Positions 16,088-24,895 of a DNA stretch of 64,000 nt are shown here, piece by piece. The stretch's first letter is position 1, and every line of letters begins with the position of its first letter. This DNA comes from JAFMJV01 sp034436555 (GTDB lineage: Bacteria > Chloroflexota > Limnocylindria > Limnocylindrales > CSP1-4), in the NCBI GenBank assembly GCA_034436555.1, contig DAOTUU010000027.1, positions 1-64,000 on the forward strand, given 5' to 3'. The position numbers and the translations under genes are program-made. The notes below the pieces were generated by a model. That model did not search any database and was not told where the DNA came from. It saw only the letters and a list, made by a program, of their open reading frames with translations.

Positions 16088-17482
16088 TCACGGGCAGGAC
16101 GGTGCGGCCTCCATGCTGGCATGGTAGATGAGGGTCTCGTCGTTCGCGGTCACCTCGGCGCGAGGCTGCCCGTCCGTCACCGCCGGATCGGACGCTTCCC
16201 GGAGGAGCACCCTGACCGGCAGGCTGCCATCCGGGCGCACGGATGACCGCCATGCTTCCGGCACCCACGCCGTCACCCCTGACGGCACCTCGGTCCGCCA
16301 CCAGATGTGATTGAGCCGCCCCAGCCACTCCACGCCGCAGCGCGTGTCCAGCAGGAAGTCGTCCGGGAAGGCCGTCTCCATGATGTCCCCGGAGCGCAGG
16401 TAGCGCTGATTCTGCGGCGGGCGCTGCGTCCGGACCTCGCCCGGCCCCGGCACGCTGCCGGGCACGCGCAGATCGGCGTCCACGACGGTGATCTCCTTGG
16501 TCGCACCGAGCGGCGGGTCATCCGCCGAGAGCTGGATCCGGAACGGCGGTGCCGGGAGGCGGTCGCGCTCGAGCGCCACCACGAACGCATGCCCGTTCGC
16601 GTCATCCGTGCAGCCCCCCAGAGCGTCCAAGGTGACGAGGGTCGGGTGGATGATCGCAGCATCCGCGTCGACGACCACATCGTCCATCCGGAGCCTGGGG
16701 CAGGAGCTGCCGTAGACCGCGCCGAACCAGACCGCGACCTCCCGTTCGAAGTCGACCACGGGTGCTCGGCCCGGCATCCCGATGCGCCGCCAGAGCGCCT
16801 TGAACGACGGCCTGTCCGCGGCGATCCCGGTGCGGTACGGCGCGCCCACCTTGCGGTGACCCAGCAGCCGCCAGCCGTCGCCAGCCTGTGGCTGCGGTCC
16901 TGGCGACGGGAGGGTGGACGGGTCGACGCCGTCGATGCACACGCGCTTGCCGGCGAACCGGCGCTCCACCTCCGCGACCCGCTCAGGCTCGAGGGGTCCG
17001 ATGAACAGCTCGACCACGCCCTTGATGATGTCCGTGGACGACCCGAGCACGAGGCCCCCGGAACCGGAGACCGCCGTCCGCTCGAGGGCCTCCAGCTCGG
17101 CCCTGGTCCAGTCCACGCCGACCGCGACCGCACCGACATCCGGGAACTCCCGCTCCAGGTCCGCCTGTCTGGCCGCCGCGTCCTCGCTGAACGCGAGCAC
17201 CACCCAGCCGAGGTGGTCCCGGTCGATCCACAGCTCCTCGAAGCCCGGCTGCTGGCTGGCCCATCCACGCAGCTCCTCGGTCGGCTGGTCGTTGCCGATG
17301 TAGATCGGCGAGTCGCGGAAGGGCGCCGCCGACAGGTCGACGTCTGGCACGTCCGCGCACAGCGCCACGGCGCTGGAAGCGGGCGATGGACCCGGGGAGG
17401 CGGGCGGTGACTGCGCCGCGGCGGGGCTCGCGATCACCCCCGCGAGCAGGACGATGCTGGCCGCGATGTGGACCCGCCGCAT
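16088..17482 (-). CDS. exported hypothetical protein
   Basis: A 464-residue protein starting at ATG 17,482 behind GGAGGTCC. Residues 1-25 are a signal peptide (IAASIVLLAGVIASPAAAQ), followed by a Pro/Ser linker. Residues about 50-180 (IYIGNDQPTEELRGWASQQP, VVLAFSEDAAARQADL) look like a small alpha/beta domain seen in exported Chloroflexota proteins. The C-terminal 250 residues include DDVVVDADAAIIHPTLVTLD and a cysteine near GGCTDDANGHAFVVALER. I cannot assign a family or function. It is divergent from the repeat protein at 17.7 kb, and the two may share a promoter region. Confidence 0.65.
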   Translation of the reverse strand: MRRVHIAASIVLLAGVIASPAAAQSPPASPGPSPASSAVALCADVPDVDLSAAPFRDSPIYIGNDQPTEELRGWASQQPGFEELWIDRDHLGWVVLAFSEDAAARQADLEREFPDVGAVAVGVDWTRAELEALERTAVSGSGGLVLGSSTDIIKGVVELFIGPLEPERVAEVERRFAGKRVCIDGVDPSTLPSPGPQPQAGDGWRLLGHRKVGAPYRTGIAADRPSFKALWRRIGMPGRAPVVDFEREVAVWFGAVYGSSCPRLRMDDVVVDADAAIIHPTLVTLDALGGCTDDANGHAFVVALERDRLPAPPFRIQLSADDPPLGATKEITVVDADLRVPGSVPGPGEVRTQRPPQNQRYLRSGDIMETAFPDDFLLDTRCGVEWLGRLNHIWWRTEVPSGVTAWVPEAWRSSVRPDGSLPVRVLLREASDPAVTDGQPRAEVTANDETLIYHASMEAAPSCP

Positions 17483-17706
17483 GTCAGGACCTCCACTGAC
17501 CACTGGGGACGGTGGCACGCCTGGGCCGATCCAGTGTACTCCCCGGCACGGGCGGCGCTCGGCGGTGGCATCCGAGGTCGACGCTGCCGCAATTGGAGGT
17601 GCCACTCGGGACCCTCGCGGGCACGGTCGACCTTGACCGCAGGCGCATACTGCTCGTCGGGCGGTCGACGTGGCGGCGTCGCCGCAGGTCGGTCGGAGGA
17701 GTGATC

Positions 17707-19275
17707 ATGCGACCGTCGATGGAGCGGGGCCTCGGGGCGAGGCGATCGTGGGCGGGCCATGCACGGACGCTGCTCGTGGCCGCGGCCCTCGCCATGGGGC
17801 TGTCGGTGACGAGCGTGCCACCCTGGGGCGTGCCCGGCGTGGTCAGGGCCGAGTGCGGCGCGGTGCCGATCGAGGGCGCGCACATCCTGGGGGCGGTCGG
17901 CGAGACGCTGTACGCCTTCGTCATGGACGACGACCACGGGCCCCAGCTGTGGCGGACGGACGGCTCCGCAGGTGGGACGACCCTCGTGAAGGACATCCGC
18001 TCCCGGTCGTGGTATGGCGGCGGGCAGGTGGCCGTCGTCGCCGACGCGCTGGTCTTCGGTGCCTTCGATCCCAGGCACGGATATGAGCTGTGGCGCACGG
18101 ACGGCACGGCGAGGGGCACCAGGCTCGTCAGGGACATCCGGAGCGGGCGGCAGGGATCGGACCCGTGGGCTGAGACCTCCGTCGTGTTCCACGACGCCCT
18201 CTTCATCTCCGCCGAAGATGGCGAGCACGGCCGCGAGCTGTGGCGCAGCGACGGTACGGACAGGGGGACACGTCTCCTGAAGGACATCCGCACCGGGCGG
18301 AGAGGGTCCGACCCCTGGCCCCTCGCGCTCATGGGTGACACGCTGTTCTTCAGCGCAGGCGACGGCGACAGGACGGGGCTGTGGCGCACGGATGGTACGA
18401 CCGAGGGGACGACCCTCGTGAAGGACCTCGGTCTCGGCGGCGGCATCGGGCATGGCACCGTCGTGGGCGACGCACTCGTGTTCACGGTCTCGCTCTGGGC
18501 AGATGACGGCCGCCGCGAGGCGGAGGCGCTGTGGCGCAGCGACGGCACGGCCGAGGGGACGACGCTCGTCAAGGACTTCGGGGCCGGGCGGCTGGGCGGC
18601 CTGTGGGCGTTGGGGGATGCGCTCTACGTCGGAGTCGATGATGGCGGCTGGGCGCTGTGGCGCAGCGACGGCACGGCCGACGGCACGACCCTGGTGACGA
18701 GTGTCGGACCCGGGTCGGGGCTCTCCGAGAACATGGGCGCCGTGACCATCCTGGACGACACCCTGTACTTCATCGCTCACGATGCTGCGGGCGACTGGGC
18801 GCTGTGGCGCAGCGATGGCGCGCCCGACGGGACGGTCCTGATCAAGGCCTTCGTGTCCGGGTTCGAGCCCTACGGCCTGACCGCCGTGGGCGACGTGCTG
18901 TACTTCGGGGCGTACGGTCCCGGCGGGGCGTGGCAGCTGTGGCGCAGCGACGGCACGTCGGTGGGGACGACCCTGGTCGCGGAACCCCCCGAGCATCCTG
19001 CGGACTACCTGCCCAGGCTGACGCCTGTCGGGGGGATGCTGTACTTCACCGTCACGGGCGATGACCGTGAGGGATTGTGGCGGAGCGACGGCACCCCCGA
19101 GGGTACGACGCTGGTGAAGGACTTTGAGCTCGTGCGGTCGGATCGGCTATCGGAGCTGATGGCCGTGGGTGACAGGATCTACGTCCAGCGAGCCATGGGC
19201 TGCGACCGCAGCGAGCTGTGGGGCAGTGACGGCTCCGCCGAGGGGACAATCCGGCTGCTGCCGGTCCGACACTGA
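17707..19275 (+). CDS. secreted protein of ten ELWxxDGTxxGT repeats
   Basis: A 522-residue protein starting at ATG 17,707 with GGAGGA 6 nt upstream. After a signal peptide (LLVAAALAMGLSVTSVPPWG) and a DCG-like opening (RAECGAVP), the whole chain consists of ten units of about 45-50 residues. Each is centred on (E/A/Q/G)LWRSDGTxxGTTLVKDF and followed by a strand (DALVFGA, DTLFFSA, DVLYFGA). These repeats are known from bacterial ELWxxDGT surface proteins and should form a beta-propeller-like or solenoid surface structure. There is no catalytic site and no C-terminal anchor, so it is probably a secreted or loosely attached binding protein. Confidence 0.85.
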   Translation: MRPSMERGLGARRSWAGHARTLLVAAALAMGLSVTSVPPWGVPGVVRAECGAVPIEGAHILGAVGETLYAFVMDDDHGPQLWRTDGSAGGTTLVKDIRSRSWYGGGQVAVVADALVFGAFDPRHGYELWRTDGTARGTRLVRDIRSGRQGSDPWAETSVVFHDALFISAEDGEHGRELWRSDGTDRGTRLLKDIRTGRRGSDPWPLALMGDTLFFSAGDGDRTGLWRTDGTTEGTTLVKDLGLGGGIGHGTVVGDALVFTVSLWADDGRREAEALWRSDGTAEGTTLVKDFGAGRLGGLWALGDALYVGVDDGGWALWRSDGTADGTTLVTSVGPGSGLSENMGAVTILDDTLYFIAHDAAGDWALWRSDGAPDGTVLIKAFVSGFEPYGLTAVGDVLYFGAYGPGGAWQLWRSDGTSVGTTLVAEPPEHPADYLPRLTPVGGMLYFTVTGDDREGLWRSDGTPEGTTLVKDFELVRSDRLSELMAVGDRIYVQRAMGCDRSELWGSDGSAEGTIRLLPVRH

Positions 19276-19308
19276 CTCGCTTCCACACAGCCATGGCCGA
19301 GGTCACGC

Positions 19309-20736
19309 TCAGCGACGCCGGACCCAGCTGCCGTCGATGTCCTCGACGGCAGGGATCCGGCCCTTCAGCCGGAGCACCACGGCGTGGCCGGCCCCCGCAG
19401 CGTCACAGCCGGGAGTCCTGTCCAGCACGCGGATCGCAGACAGCTCCCTGGCCACATCCAGGGTGACCACGGGCCCGCAGGGTGTCCCCATCCATCGGAC
19501 GAGCAGCTCGAGCGTGTCATCGTCGAGATAGGCGACCGGACCGAGACCGAGGTCCCGGTAGTCCCGGGCAGGATCGCCACCGCTCGCGAACCGGAGCTCC
19601 CGCTCGGTCGGCACCCGGCCACCGAGGACCTGGCCGCTCCGGTCGGCGACGATGATGCGGTAGCGGTCGCCGGTGCTCCCGGGTCCGGTGAGCACGATGC
19701 GCCTGACGACCGGGTCCTCGAACGCAGACCCGGGGCTCGCGTCGGGATCGACCGGCACCATCACGACGTCGTCGCCCCGGGTCACCACGGTCGAGAGGAT
19801 GGTGGCTGGCTCGCCGCCGCGGTTCTCCCAGGTGAGCACGGCGTCGGGCCCGGCCCACAGGACCTGTCCGGTGCCGAGGGTCCGTTCGGGCGTGCCGTCG
19901 GGTCCGTCCGAGATCGGGTCATCCTCGGTGCCCATGGCGCCCCTGACGCCGGCGGTGCCGTCGACCAGCGTGACCGTGAGCAGCCCCGCCTCGATCCGGC
20001 TGACCCAGTCGCCCACGAACCGGGTGGGCGGCAGGGCGGCCCCGGGCGCGAGGGTGGTGCGCAGGAGCTCGATCCGCCCCACGGTGCCGTCCTCGGGCTG
20101 GCTCATGCCCAGCGACTCGTGGGTCACTCCCGGCGGGTCGATGGGTGTCGGCGGGGGCGGGACGGGCGACGGGCTTCCAGCGGCATCGGGAGAGGCCCCG
20201 CCGGTCACGAGCGCGATCGCCTCGTCGAGGGTGGCGACCTCTCGCGCCCAGGCTGGCATGCGGGTGACGTCCTGCGCCACCCGGGGCGGATCCTGCTGGT
20301 CGACGAACGGTGCGATCGTGGCACGGTCTCCGTCAAGGAGCCACGCCACGCTGTTGGCGTAGGAGGCCATCTCCCTGCCGGCACGGGCGCCCGTGGTGAA
20401 CAGGTAGCGCCCGCCCGCGAGAAGCAGCGTGAGGGCGCACTCGAAGGTGCGCTGCCGGAACGACCCGGCGGGGATGTCGCCTGCGACCACCTGTTCCACG
20501 TCCCAGCGGACGACCGCATCGCCCCTGGTGGCGTCCTCGTACCCCTCGTACACGCCGATGAACGCGGTGCCGCGCACGTCCGCCGGCGTCCGGGCATATG
20601 GGCCGGACCCGCCGCAGTCCGCGCGGACCGGGCGCGGCATCGCCGGCGAGGAGATCGTCGCGCCGAATGCGAGAGCCAGCGCCAGGCCGACCGCGACAGT
20701 CAGGCGCTGCCCGCCCGCTTCTCGCGGACCCACCAT
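19309..20736 (-). CDS. exported protein with OB-like and cupin-like parts
   Basis: A 475-residue protein. I start it at ATG 20,736 (GGGAG 8 nt upstream), which begins a good signal peptide (LTVAVGLALALAFGATISSP). The frame stays open for another kilobase upstream only because of GC-rich repeats. Residues about 38-140 resemble the exported OB/NTR-like domain of the 14.4 kb protein (ADCGGSG, GTAFIGVYEGYEDATRGDAV, FECALTLLLAGGRYLFTTGA). Residues about 195-320 look like a cupin-type barrel (LAPGAALPPTRFVGDWVSRI then VLTWENRGGEPATILSTVV). The C-terminal part (YRIIVADRSGQ, VAYLDDDTLELLVRW) is unassigned. The function is unknown. Confidence 0.65.
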   Translation of the reverse strand: MVGPREAGGQRLTVAVGLALALAFGATISSPAMPRPVRADCGGSGPYARTPADVRGTAFIGVYEGYEDATRGDAVVRWDVEQVVAGDIPAGSFRQRTFECALTLLLAGGRYLFTTGARAGREMASYANSVAWLLDGDRATIAPFVDQQDPPRVAQDVTRMPAWAREVATLDEAIALVTGGASPDAAGSPSPVPPPPTPIDPPGVTHESLGMSQPEDGTVGRIELLRTTLAPGAALPPTRFVGDWVSRIEAGLLTVTLVDGTAGVRGAMGTEDDPISDGPDGTPERTLGTGQVLWAGPDAVLTWENRGGEPATILSTVVTRGDDVVMVPVDPDASPGSAFEDPVVRRIVLTGPGSTGDRYRIIVADRSGQVLGGRVPTERELRFASGGDPARDYRDLGLGPVAYLDDDTLELLVRWMGTPCGPVVTLDVARELSAIRVLDRTPGCDAAGAGHAVVLRLKGRIPAVEDIDGSWVRRR

Positions 20737-21581
20737 CTGACGACTCCCAGTCGGACGACGGTCCCGGCGGAGCGGGACGCAGATCGTGCCCGGTGCCAAG
20801 CCTACTCCAGGCGGTTGACTTGGCCGGTCGGGCCGGTCCTCCAGCACGTGGCGTGCCGGCTGGGGTGCGCCGGTCCGGCTGGGGTGCGCCGGTCCGGCGG
20901 CCCGTGGCGCGCCGGTCCGGCCGCCCGTGGTGTCGGGGGTGCACCACCGGGCGGCCGGCGGCGCCAGGGACCCGGCCCGCGACCGTCCCGCCCTCCGGAT
21001 GGCCCTCCCCACGCACCGATCGGAGCCCGGGTCGCCCGATGGTGCGCCCGGTGCGCCGACCGACCGCCGTCGCATCCCCCGACCGCCCGGTGGTGCACCG
21101 GGCGGACCGGGCGCGGCTGGCGGCGGGTGGCCCGGGGCGGGCGGCGGGGCGGGCGGCGAGTCGGTTGGGGCGGTGGGCGGACACGGGCTGGCCGTGGCCG
21201 CCCGGCGGCCATGAGCGACGAGAGGGCGCTGCGACCCGTCGATCCGGGCCGCTCCATGGACCGGGCGGGTCCATCCGGTCGCGACGGTACGCCCGGCGGC
21301 CCGGATCGTCGGGGTGGCGGTCCCGAACGGGCGATCGTGGCCACTCACCGGCCGATAGAACCGGCGCGGACGGATCGGACCAGGCGCGGGTGATGGACCA
21401 GGGGCCGAGAGTAGGATCGGCCGGTCGCGATCCGCGGCGGGCCGCGGCTGGCCGACTCCGGGCCGCGGCCAGCCGGCTCCGGGCCGCGGCCAGCCGGCTC
21501 CGGGCCGCGGCTGGCCGGCTCCGGGCCGCGGCTGGCCGGCTCCGGGCCACGGCCGGTCGCCCGCGGGGCCGCGCCCACCGT
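20737..21581. other. 845-base repeat-rich intergenic region
   Basis: No credible gene is present. The segment from about 20,850 to 20,950 repeats GGTGCGCCGGTCCGG-like words. The segment 21,439-21,556 is a 21-bp tandem array. Both keep all frames open and so create long false reading frames on each strand. The promoter of the 20,736 gene must lie at the left end, but I cannot pick it out. Confidence 0.6.
21439..21556. repeat. 21-bp GC-rich tandem repeat, 5.6 units
   Basis: Units start at 21,439, 21,460, 21,481, 21,502 and 21,523, with a partial unit at 21,544. The core is GGGCCGCGG(C/T)(T/C)GGCCGGCTCC. Units differ at two or three positions, where CCAG and CTGG alternate, and each unit contains CCGCGG. 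The 21-bp period equals seven codons. Nothing suggests a CRISPR: there are no spacers. Confidence 0.85.
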
Positions 21582-21974
21582 TCAGATCGAGAGCGAGCCC
21601 TGACAGACCTGGCCGTTCGCCACGTTGGTGGCGCGGAAGGAGAACGTGTCGGTGCCGCGACGATCGGGCCGCTCGCGCTCGACCTCGATCTGGCCGTATC
21701 GGTTCGTGGTCCGCAGTCGCGAGTAGAACTGGGTCCCGTTGTGGCGCAGCACGACGCGCCACGTCCTGCCGGAACGCGGCGTGCGGATCTTCAGCTCGAC
21801 GTCGATCTCGCCCGGATCGCGGTCAAGCTCCAGGCGCCACGTGGCGGCCCCTGAGCATCGCCCGGTGCGAGCCTTGTCGGCATCAGCGCTCGCCGGGACC
21901 GCCGTAACCAGCAGGAGGCCGCTCATCACGAACGCCGCGAAGGTCGTGCGGTGACTCAAGCGTGTCGATGCCAT
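21582..21974 (-). CDS. small exported hypothetical protein
   Basis: A 130-residue protein starting at ATG 21,974 with GGGAGGG 8 nt upstream. The first 35 residues are a signal peptide (FAAFVMSGLLLVTAVPASAD). The mature part has two cysteines near the ends (GRCSGAATWRLEL and NGQVCQGSL) that could form one disulfide. It is beta-rich (VELKIRTPRSGRTWRVVLRH, DTFSFRATNVANG), consistent with a small beta sandwich. I do not recognise a family. The stretch upstream of the start is repeat-derived, so longer versions of this protein are unlikely. Confidence 0.7.
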   Translation of the reverse strand: MASTRLSHRTTFAAFVMSGLLLVTAVPASADADKARTGRCSGAATWRLELDRDPGEIDVELKIRTPRSGRTWRVVLRHNGTQFYSRLRTTNRYGQIEVERERPDRRGTDTFSFRATNVANGQVCQGSLSI

Positions 21975-22297
21975 GGCGATACCCTCCCGCGGTCCGAGCC
22001 TCGCGACACCCCGCCGGGTGCGGTCAGCCGTCCCGGCGATGGCGCGCATCCCCACCATCGCGTGGGTCTGAACCATGGATACCCCGGGGTCGATGCCGCG
22101 GGCAAGAGCCGATCGGCCCCATCCCGGGCGGCCCCATCCGGGCGGACCGCGAGGCCACCCGCGCCCGGTCAGCCGCCGAGCCGATCGCCTGACCTGGGCC
22201 GGATCCACGGACCCGCGCGCGCCAGCGACGCGCGTGCGCCTGCGACCCGCGCGCGCCAGCGACGCGCGTGCGCCTGCGACCCGCGTGCGCCTGGACA
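21975..22297. other. gene-free repeat-containing gap
   Basis: About 320 bases hold no credible gene. The right part is an array of GC-rich repeats (22,211-22,295). The rest shows only GC-driven open frames. Confidence 0.5.
22211..22295. repeat. 34-bp tandem repeat, about 2.4 units
   Basis: Unit 22,211-22,244 is repeated exactly at 22,245-22,278 and partly after that. Each unit itself contains alternating GCGCGCGCC and GCGCGTGCGCC words. It lies downstream of the membrane protein gene at 22,298. Confidence 0.8.
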
Positions 22298-22684
22298 TCA
22301 CATCGGGCCGTCACGGGAGGGCGGTCTGGAGCCCGGACCTGGCGACGGCCGACGCAGGACGAGCATCACGAGGCCCGCGAGCGTCAGCAGCGCGAGCATC
22401 GGGACGGCGGCCTTCGCCGCGCGCGGCGGGAGTGCCAGCTCGAACATCGGCACCGGGTCGCCGAGCCGCGCCTGGAGCGGCCCGAACGGACAGTCACCGC
22501 GGCCCACCACGAGGGCGGCTCCCTCGAGCAGCAGGAAGGCGACGCTGGCAGTCAACATCCGGCCGCGCCGGCGGAGGATCGCCGAGGCCCAGACGTGGCC
22601 GAGGCCGGCCAGGGCGGTCACGCCCCAGACGAGGTGCGCCAGGCGGAACGCTCGGGCGGCGGGAGGCAGCTCCGACCAGGTCAT
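22298..22684 (-). CDS. small four-helix membrane protein
   Basis: A 128-residue integral membrane protein starting at ATG 22,684. Four hydrophobic segments are visible: LAHLVWGVTALAGLGHVWAS, MLTASVAFLLLEGAALVVG, a weaker one after the loop CPFGPLQARLGDPVPMFELA, and VPMLALLTLAGLVMLVLRR. The loop CPFGPLQ with a single cysteine recalls small DUF2784-type membrane proteins, but I am not sure. The function is unknown. It is divergent from the lodA-like gene, with a 170-bp repeat-rich gap between them. Confidence 0.6.
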   Translation of the reverse strand: MTWSELPPAARAFRLAHLVWGVTALAGLGHVWASAILRRRGRMLTASVAFLLLEGAALVVGRGDCPFGPLQARLGDPVPMFELALPPRAAKAAVPMLALLTLAGLVMLVLRRPSPGPGSRPPSRDGPM

Positions 22685-22739
22685 GCGCGAAGTATCTCCC
22701 GGGCCGGGCCCGGACAACCGGCCGAGGCCATGGCAAAGC

Positions 22740-22834
22740 GCCCGCGCCCCGGCGCTCCCCTCCCCTCGACGCCCGCTCCCGGCGCGCCCGTCCCCTCGGC
22801 GCCCGCGCCCCGGCGCTCCCCTCCCCTCGACGCC
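22740..22834. repeat. perfect 34-bp direct repeat, copies 61 bp apart
   Basis: The 34 bases at 22,740-22,773 recur exactly at 22,801-22,834, with a related diverged copy between them. The second copy ends 8 bp before the proposed -10 box of the lodA-like gene, so the array lies over the region where a -35 box would be. Confidence 0.85.
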
Positions 22835-22841
22835 ACTCCGG

Positions 22842-22847
22842 TAGCAT
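22842..22847 (+). promoter_or_regulatory. leaderless-type -10 element (TAGCAT)
   Basis: TAGCAT ends 6 nt before the ATG of the lodA-like gene. No ribosome site precedes that ATG, so the mRNA is probably leaderless. Confidence 0.5.
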
Positions 22848-22853
22848 CACGCC

Positions 22854-24884
22854 ATGTCGGATGAGTCCGCCCGCGACCAGCCTGGACCGCTCCTGTCGCG
22901 GCGGGCCTTCCTCGCCATCGGCGCCGCGGCCGCCGCCGGGCTGGGCACGGCCATCGGAGGCGCCGCCGACGCGGCATCCCATCCCGACGCGCACGGTCCG
23001 CATCAGTCGCCCCCCTCCGCTCCAAACGCCCGGAACCGCCCGGGCCTGACGCCCAAGGAGCTCGACGCGATCGTGGAGGTGCGCATCCACCCGGGCGTCG
23101 GCGTGGGCCGCGTGGGCAACAGTCGTGACGCGTTCTTCCTGGGCCCGGAGGTGGTGGGCGCCACGCTTCCATCGCAGGCGGACCTGCGGGACGGGGAGGG
23201 GGCGCTGGCGCGCCAGGCCGTGCGTTACCGCATCTTCGGCTACGACGCCGCGGGCGACGTGGTGGGGGAGATCCTCGCCCACGATGCGACCATCGAGTGG
23301 AGCGCCCACCTGGCCAATCAGAAGGCCGCTTGGTATCGCTTCGGGCGGGCCATGGACATCCCTGAGGCACCCCTCGTGTCACGCCGGAACGCGGGCATTC
23401 AGAAGCGCGCCTCATTGGTCCTGGACGCTGGGCGCCGGAGCGCGAGCGGCGGCGATCCGGTCCTCCTGAAGGCGAAGGCGCGTCGCCGGACGCTGCTGCT
23501 GGGCGAACTGCTGCTCGACGGCGACGGGCGGCTCATCGTGCTGCCGGGCCACGGCCGGGCGGTCTCGTGGGCCGGTCGACCGGCCAGCACGTACGCCAAC
23601 AATGACACCTGGCTGGACGACGTGGCAGACGGACCGGTGGACGCCACCGTCACCATCGGCGGGCGGGCGCTGCGCGCCACGGGTGCCTGGTTCACCTCCG
23701 CGCCGCCCAACTATGCGCCCGGCCTGGCGACCGGCTGGCGGTCCATGCTGGACGTCGTGGAGGACGCCTGGGTCGCGGCGGGCCTGATGCCCGCGGGAGC
23801 GGAGGTGAGCTTCCAGCGCCACATCCGGCCGCTGTTCGCGCGCCTCGCCGCGATGCAGTGGGTCAACGCGGGGATCCTGCGCGACCATGGCTGGCGTTCC
23901 GACCAGGACCTCGGGGACCCGGCCTTCCTGGCGCGGCTGGCCGACCGGTCGAAGACCAACCGGCGCTTCCGTCGATCCTGGGCGCGCCGGTTCCGGGATC
24001 TCGAATCGGGCGTGGCGGAGCCGACCAAGCTGCCGCCGATTCTGGGCGACGCCGCCGGGATCTGGTCCAGCCCGCGCTCCTGGACCGGGCCCACGCCATT
24101 GCAGCTGTCACGCCTGCACGAGTGGGCCGAGGGCCGCTTCGAGTCGGACGGCCCGGGTGCCCCGTCGGTGCCCGAGCGCCTGGCCGACCTGCCGCTGCCG
24201 CGGCGACCACGAAGTCTCGACCAGGCCGCGCTCGATGCCTGCCTGGGAGAGGGATTCAACCCGGGCTTCGAGCTCCCCTGGGTCCTGCGGCGCAGACGCC
24301 TGTGGGCCGAGCCGTTCCGGATCAGGCGCCGGAGGGGTCCCGAGCCGGACTTCGGGCCCGCCCTGTCGCCCGCGGAGGCGATCGGGCGCCGCGGGCCGCT
24401 CGACGGTTCCGTGCCCGGGTCGCTGACCCGCTGGATGGCGCTCCCCTGGCACACCGACGCGATCAACTGCCGGTCGGGCTATCGGCCCACCGTGGACCCC
24501 TATCTCGACACGTTCTGGGCGGGCCGGGTGCCCAATCACGTCCTGACGCAGGCCGACTACGCCATCGTCATGGACGAGGGGCGACCGCTGCGGGCGCGAC
24601 GCCAGGCGTTCCGGCGGCGCCAGCCTTGGTGGCGCGGCATGCTCACCGCCGACTACATCGCGTCGCTCAACCGGATGGTCGCGCGCTGGCACGAGCTCGG
24701 GTTCGTGATCGCTCAGCCCGGACCGGCGACGGGCCCGTTCCCGGGGACGCTGGGCGTGGAGACCGGGCGCCGGCTGCCGGAGCCCGCCAGGACCGCCGAG
24801 GACCCCCCGGTCGGACTGCCCGAGGACGTGGAGCGGTCCCTCGGGCGTGGCGTGCACCGTCGAGCCCGCGGGGACGCCGGGTAG
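22854..24884 (+). CDS. lodA: LodA/GoxA-family CTQ quinoprotein oxidase, Tat-exported
   Basis: A 676-residue protein. Known members oxidise amino acids (lysine, glycine), releasing ammonia and H2O2, with a cysteine tryptophylquinone made from their own Cys and Trp. Residues 15-40 are a twin-arginine signal (SRRAFLAIGAAAAAGLG). The opening after it, VRIHPGVGVGRVGNS, is typical of the family. LPWHTDAINC contains D535 and C539 with the same four-residue spacing as the essential Asp and CTQ Cys of LodA, as I recall it, and PWWRG (W592/W593) supplies the Trp. The partner flavoprotein follows 11 nt downstream. The Tat signal is notable, since it implies that the folded enzyme is exported after maturation. 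The substrate cannot be read from sequence. Confidence 0.88.
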   Translation: MSDESARDQPGPLLSRRAFLAIGAAAAAGLGTAIGGAADAASHPDAHGPHQSPPSAPNARNRPGLTPKELDAIVEVRIHPGVGVGRVGNSRDAFFLGPEVVGATLPSQADLRDGEGALARQAVRYRIFGYDAAGDVVGEILAHDATIEWSAHLANQKAAWYRFGRAMDIPEAPLVSRRNAGIQKRASLVLDAGRRSASGGDPVLLKAKARRRTLLLGELLLDGDGRLIVLPGHGRAVSWAGRPASTYANNDTWLDDVADGPVDATVTIGGRALRATGAWFTSAPPNYAPGLATGWRSMLDVVEDAWVAAGLMPAGAEVSFQRHIRPLFARLAAMQWVNAGILRDHGWRSDQDLGDPAFLARLADRSKTNRRFRRSWARRFRDLESGVAEPTKLPPILGDAAGIWSSPRSWTGPTPLQLSRLHEWAEGRFESDGPGAPSVPERLADLPLPRRPRSLDQAALDACLGEGFNPGFELPWVLRRRRLWAEPFRIRRRRGPEPDFGPALSPAEAIGRRGPLDGSVPGSLTRWMALPWHTDAINCRSGYRPTVDPYLDTFWAGRVPNHVLTQADYAIVMDEGRPLRARRQAFRRRQPWWRGMLTADYIASLNRMVARWHELGFVIAQPGPATGPFPGTLGVETGRRLPEPARTAEDPPVGLPEDVERSLGRGVHRRARGDAG

Positions 24885-24895
24885 CGAGGGGAGTC

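Noticed and set aside
14100..16127. A 675-codon plus-strand open frame opposite the 14.4 kb propeller gene.
   Set aside because: The minus strand encodes a clear signal peptide and Asp-box repeats. The plus-strand product is a GC-driven shadow.
21439..21556. A CRISPR array.
   Set aside because: The units are contiguous, with no spacers, and no cas genes are in the window.
20737..21762. An extension of the 19.3 kb exported protein by about 340 residues, up to 21,762.
   Set aside because: The extra part is translated tandem repeat, while the signal peptide and a ribosome site mark the start at 20,736.
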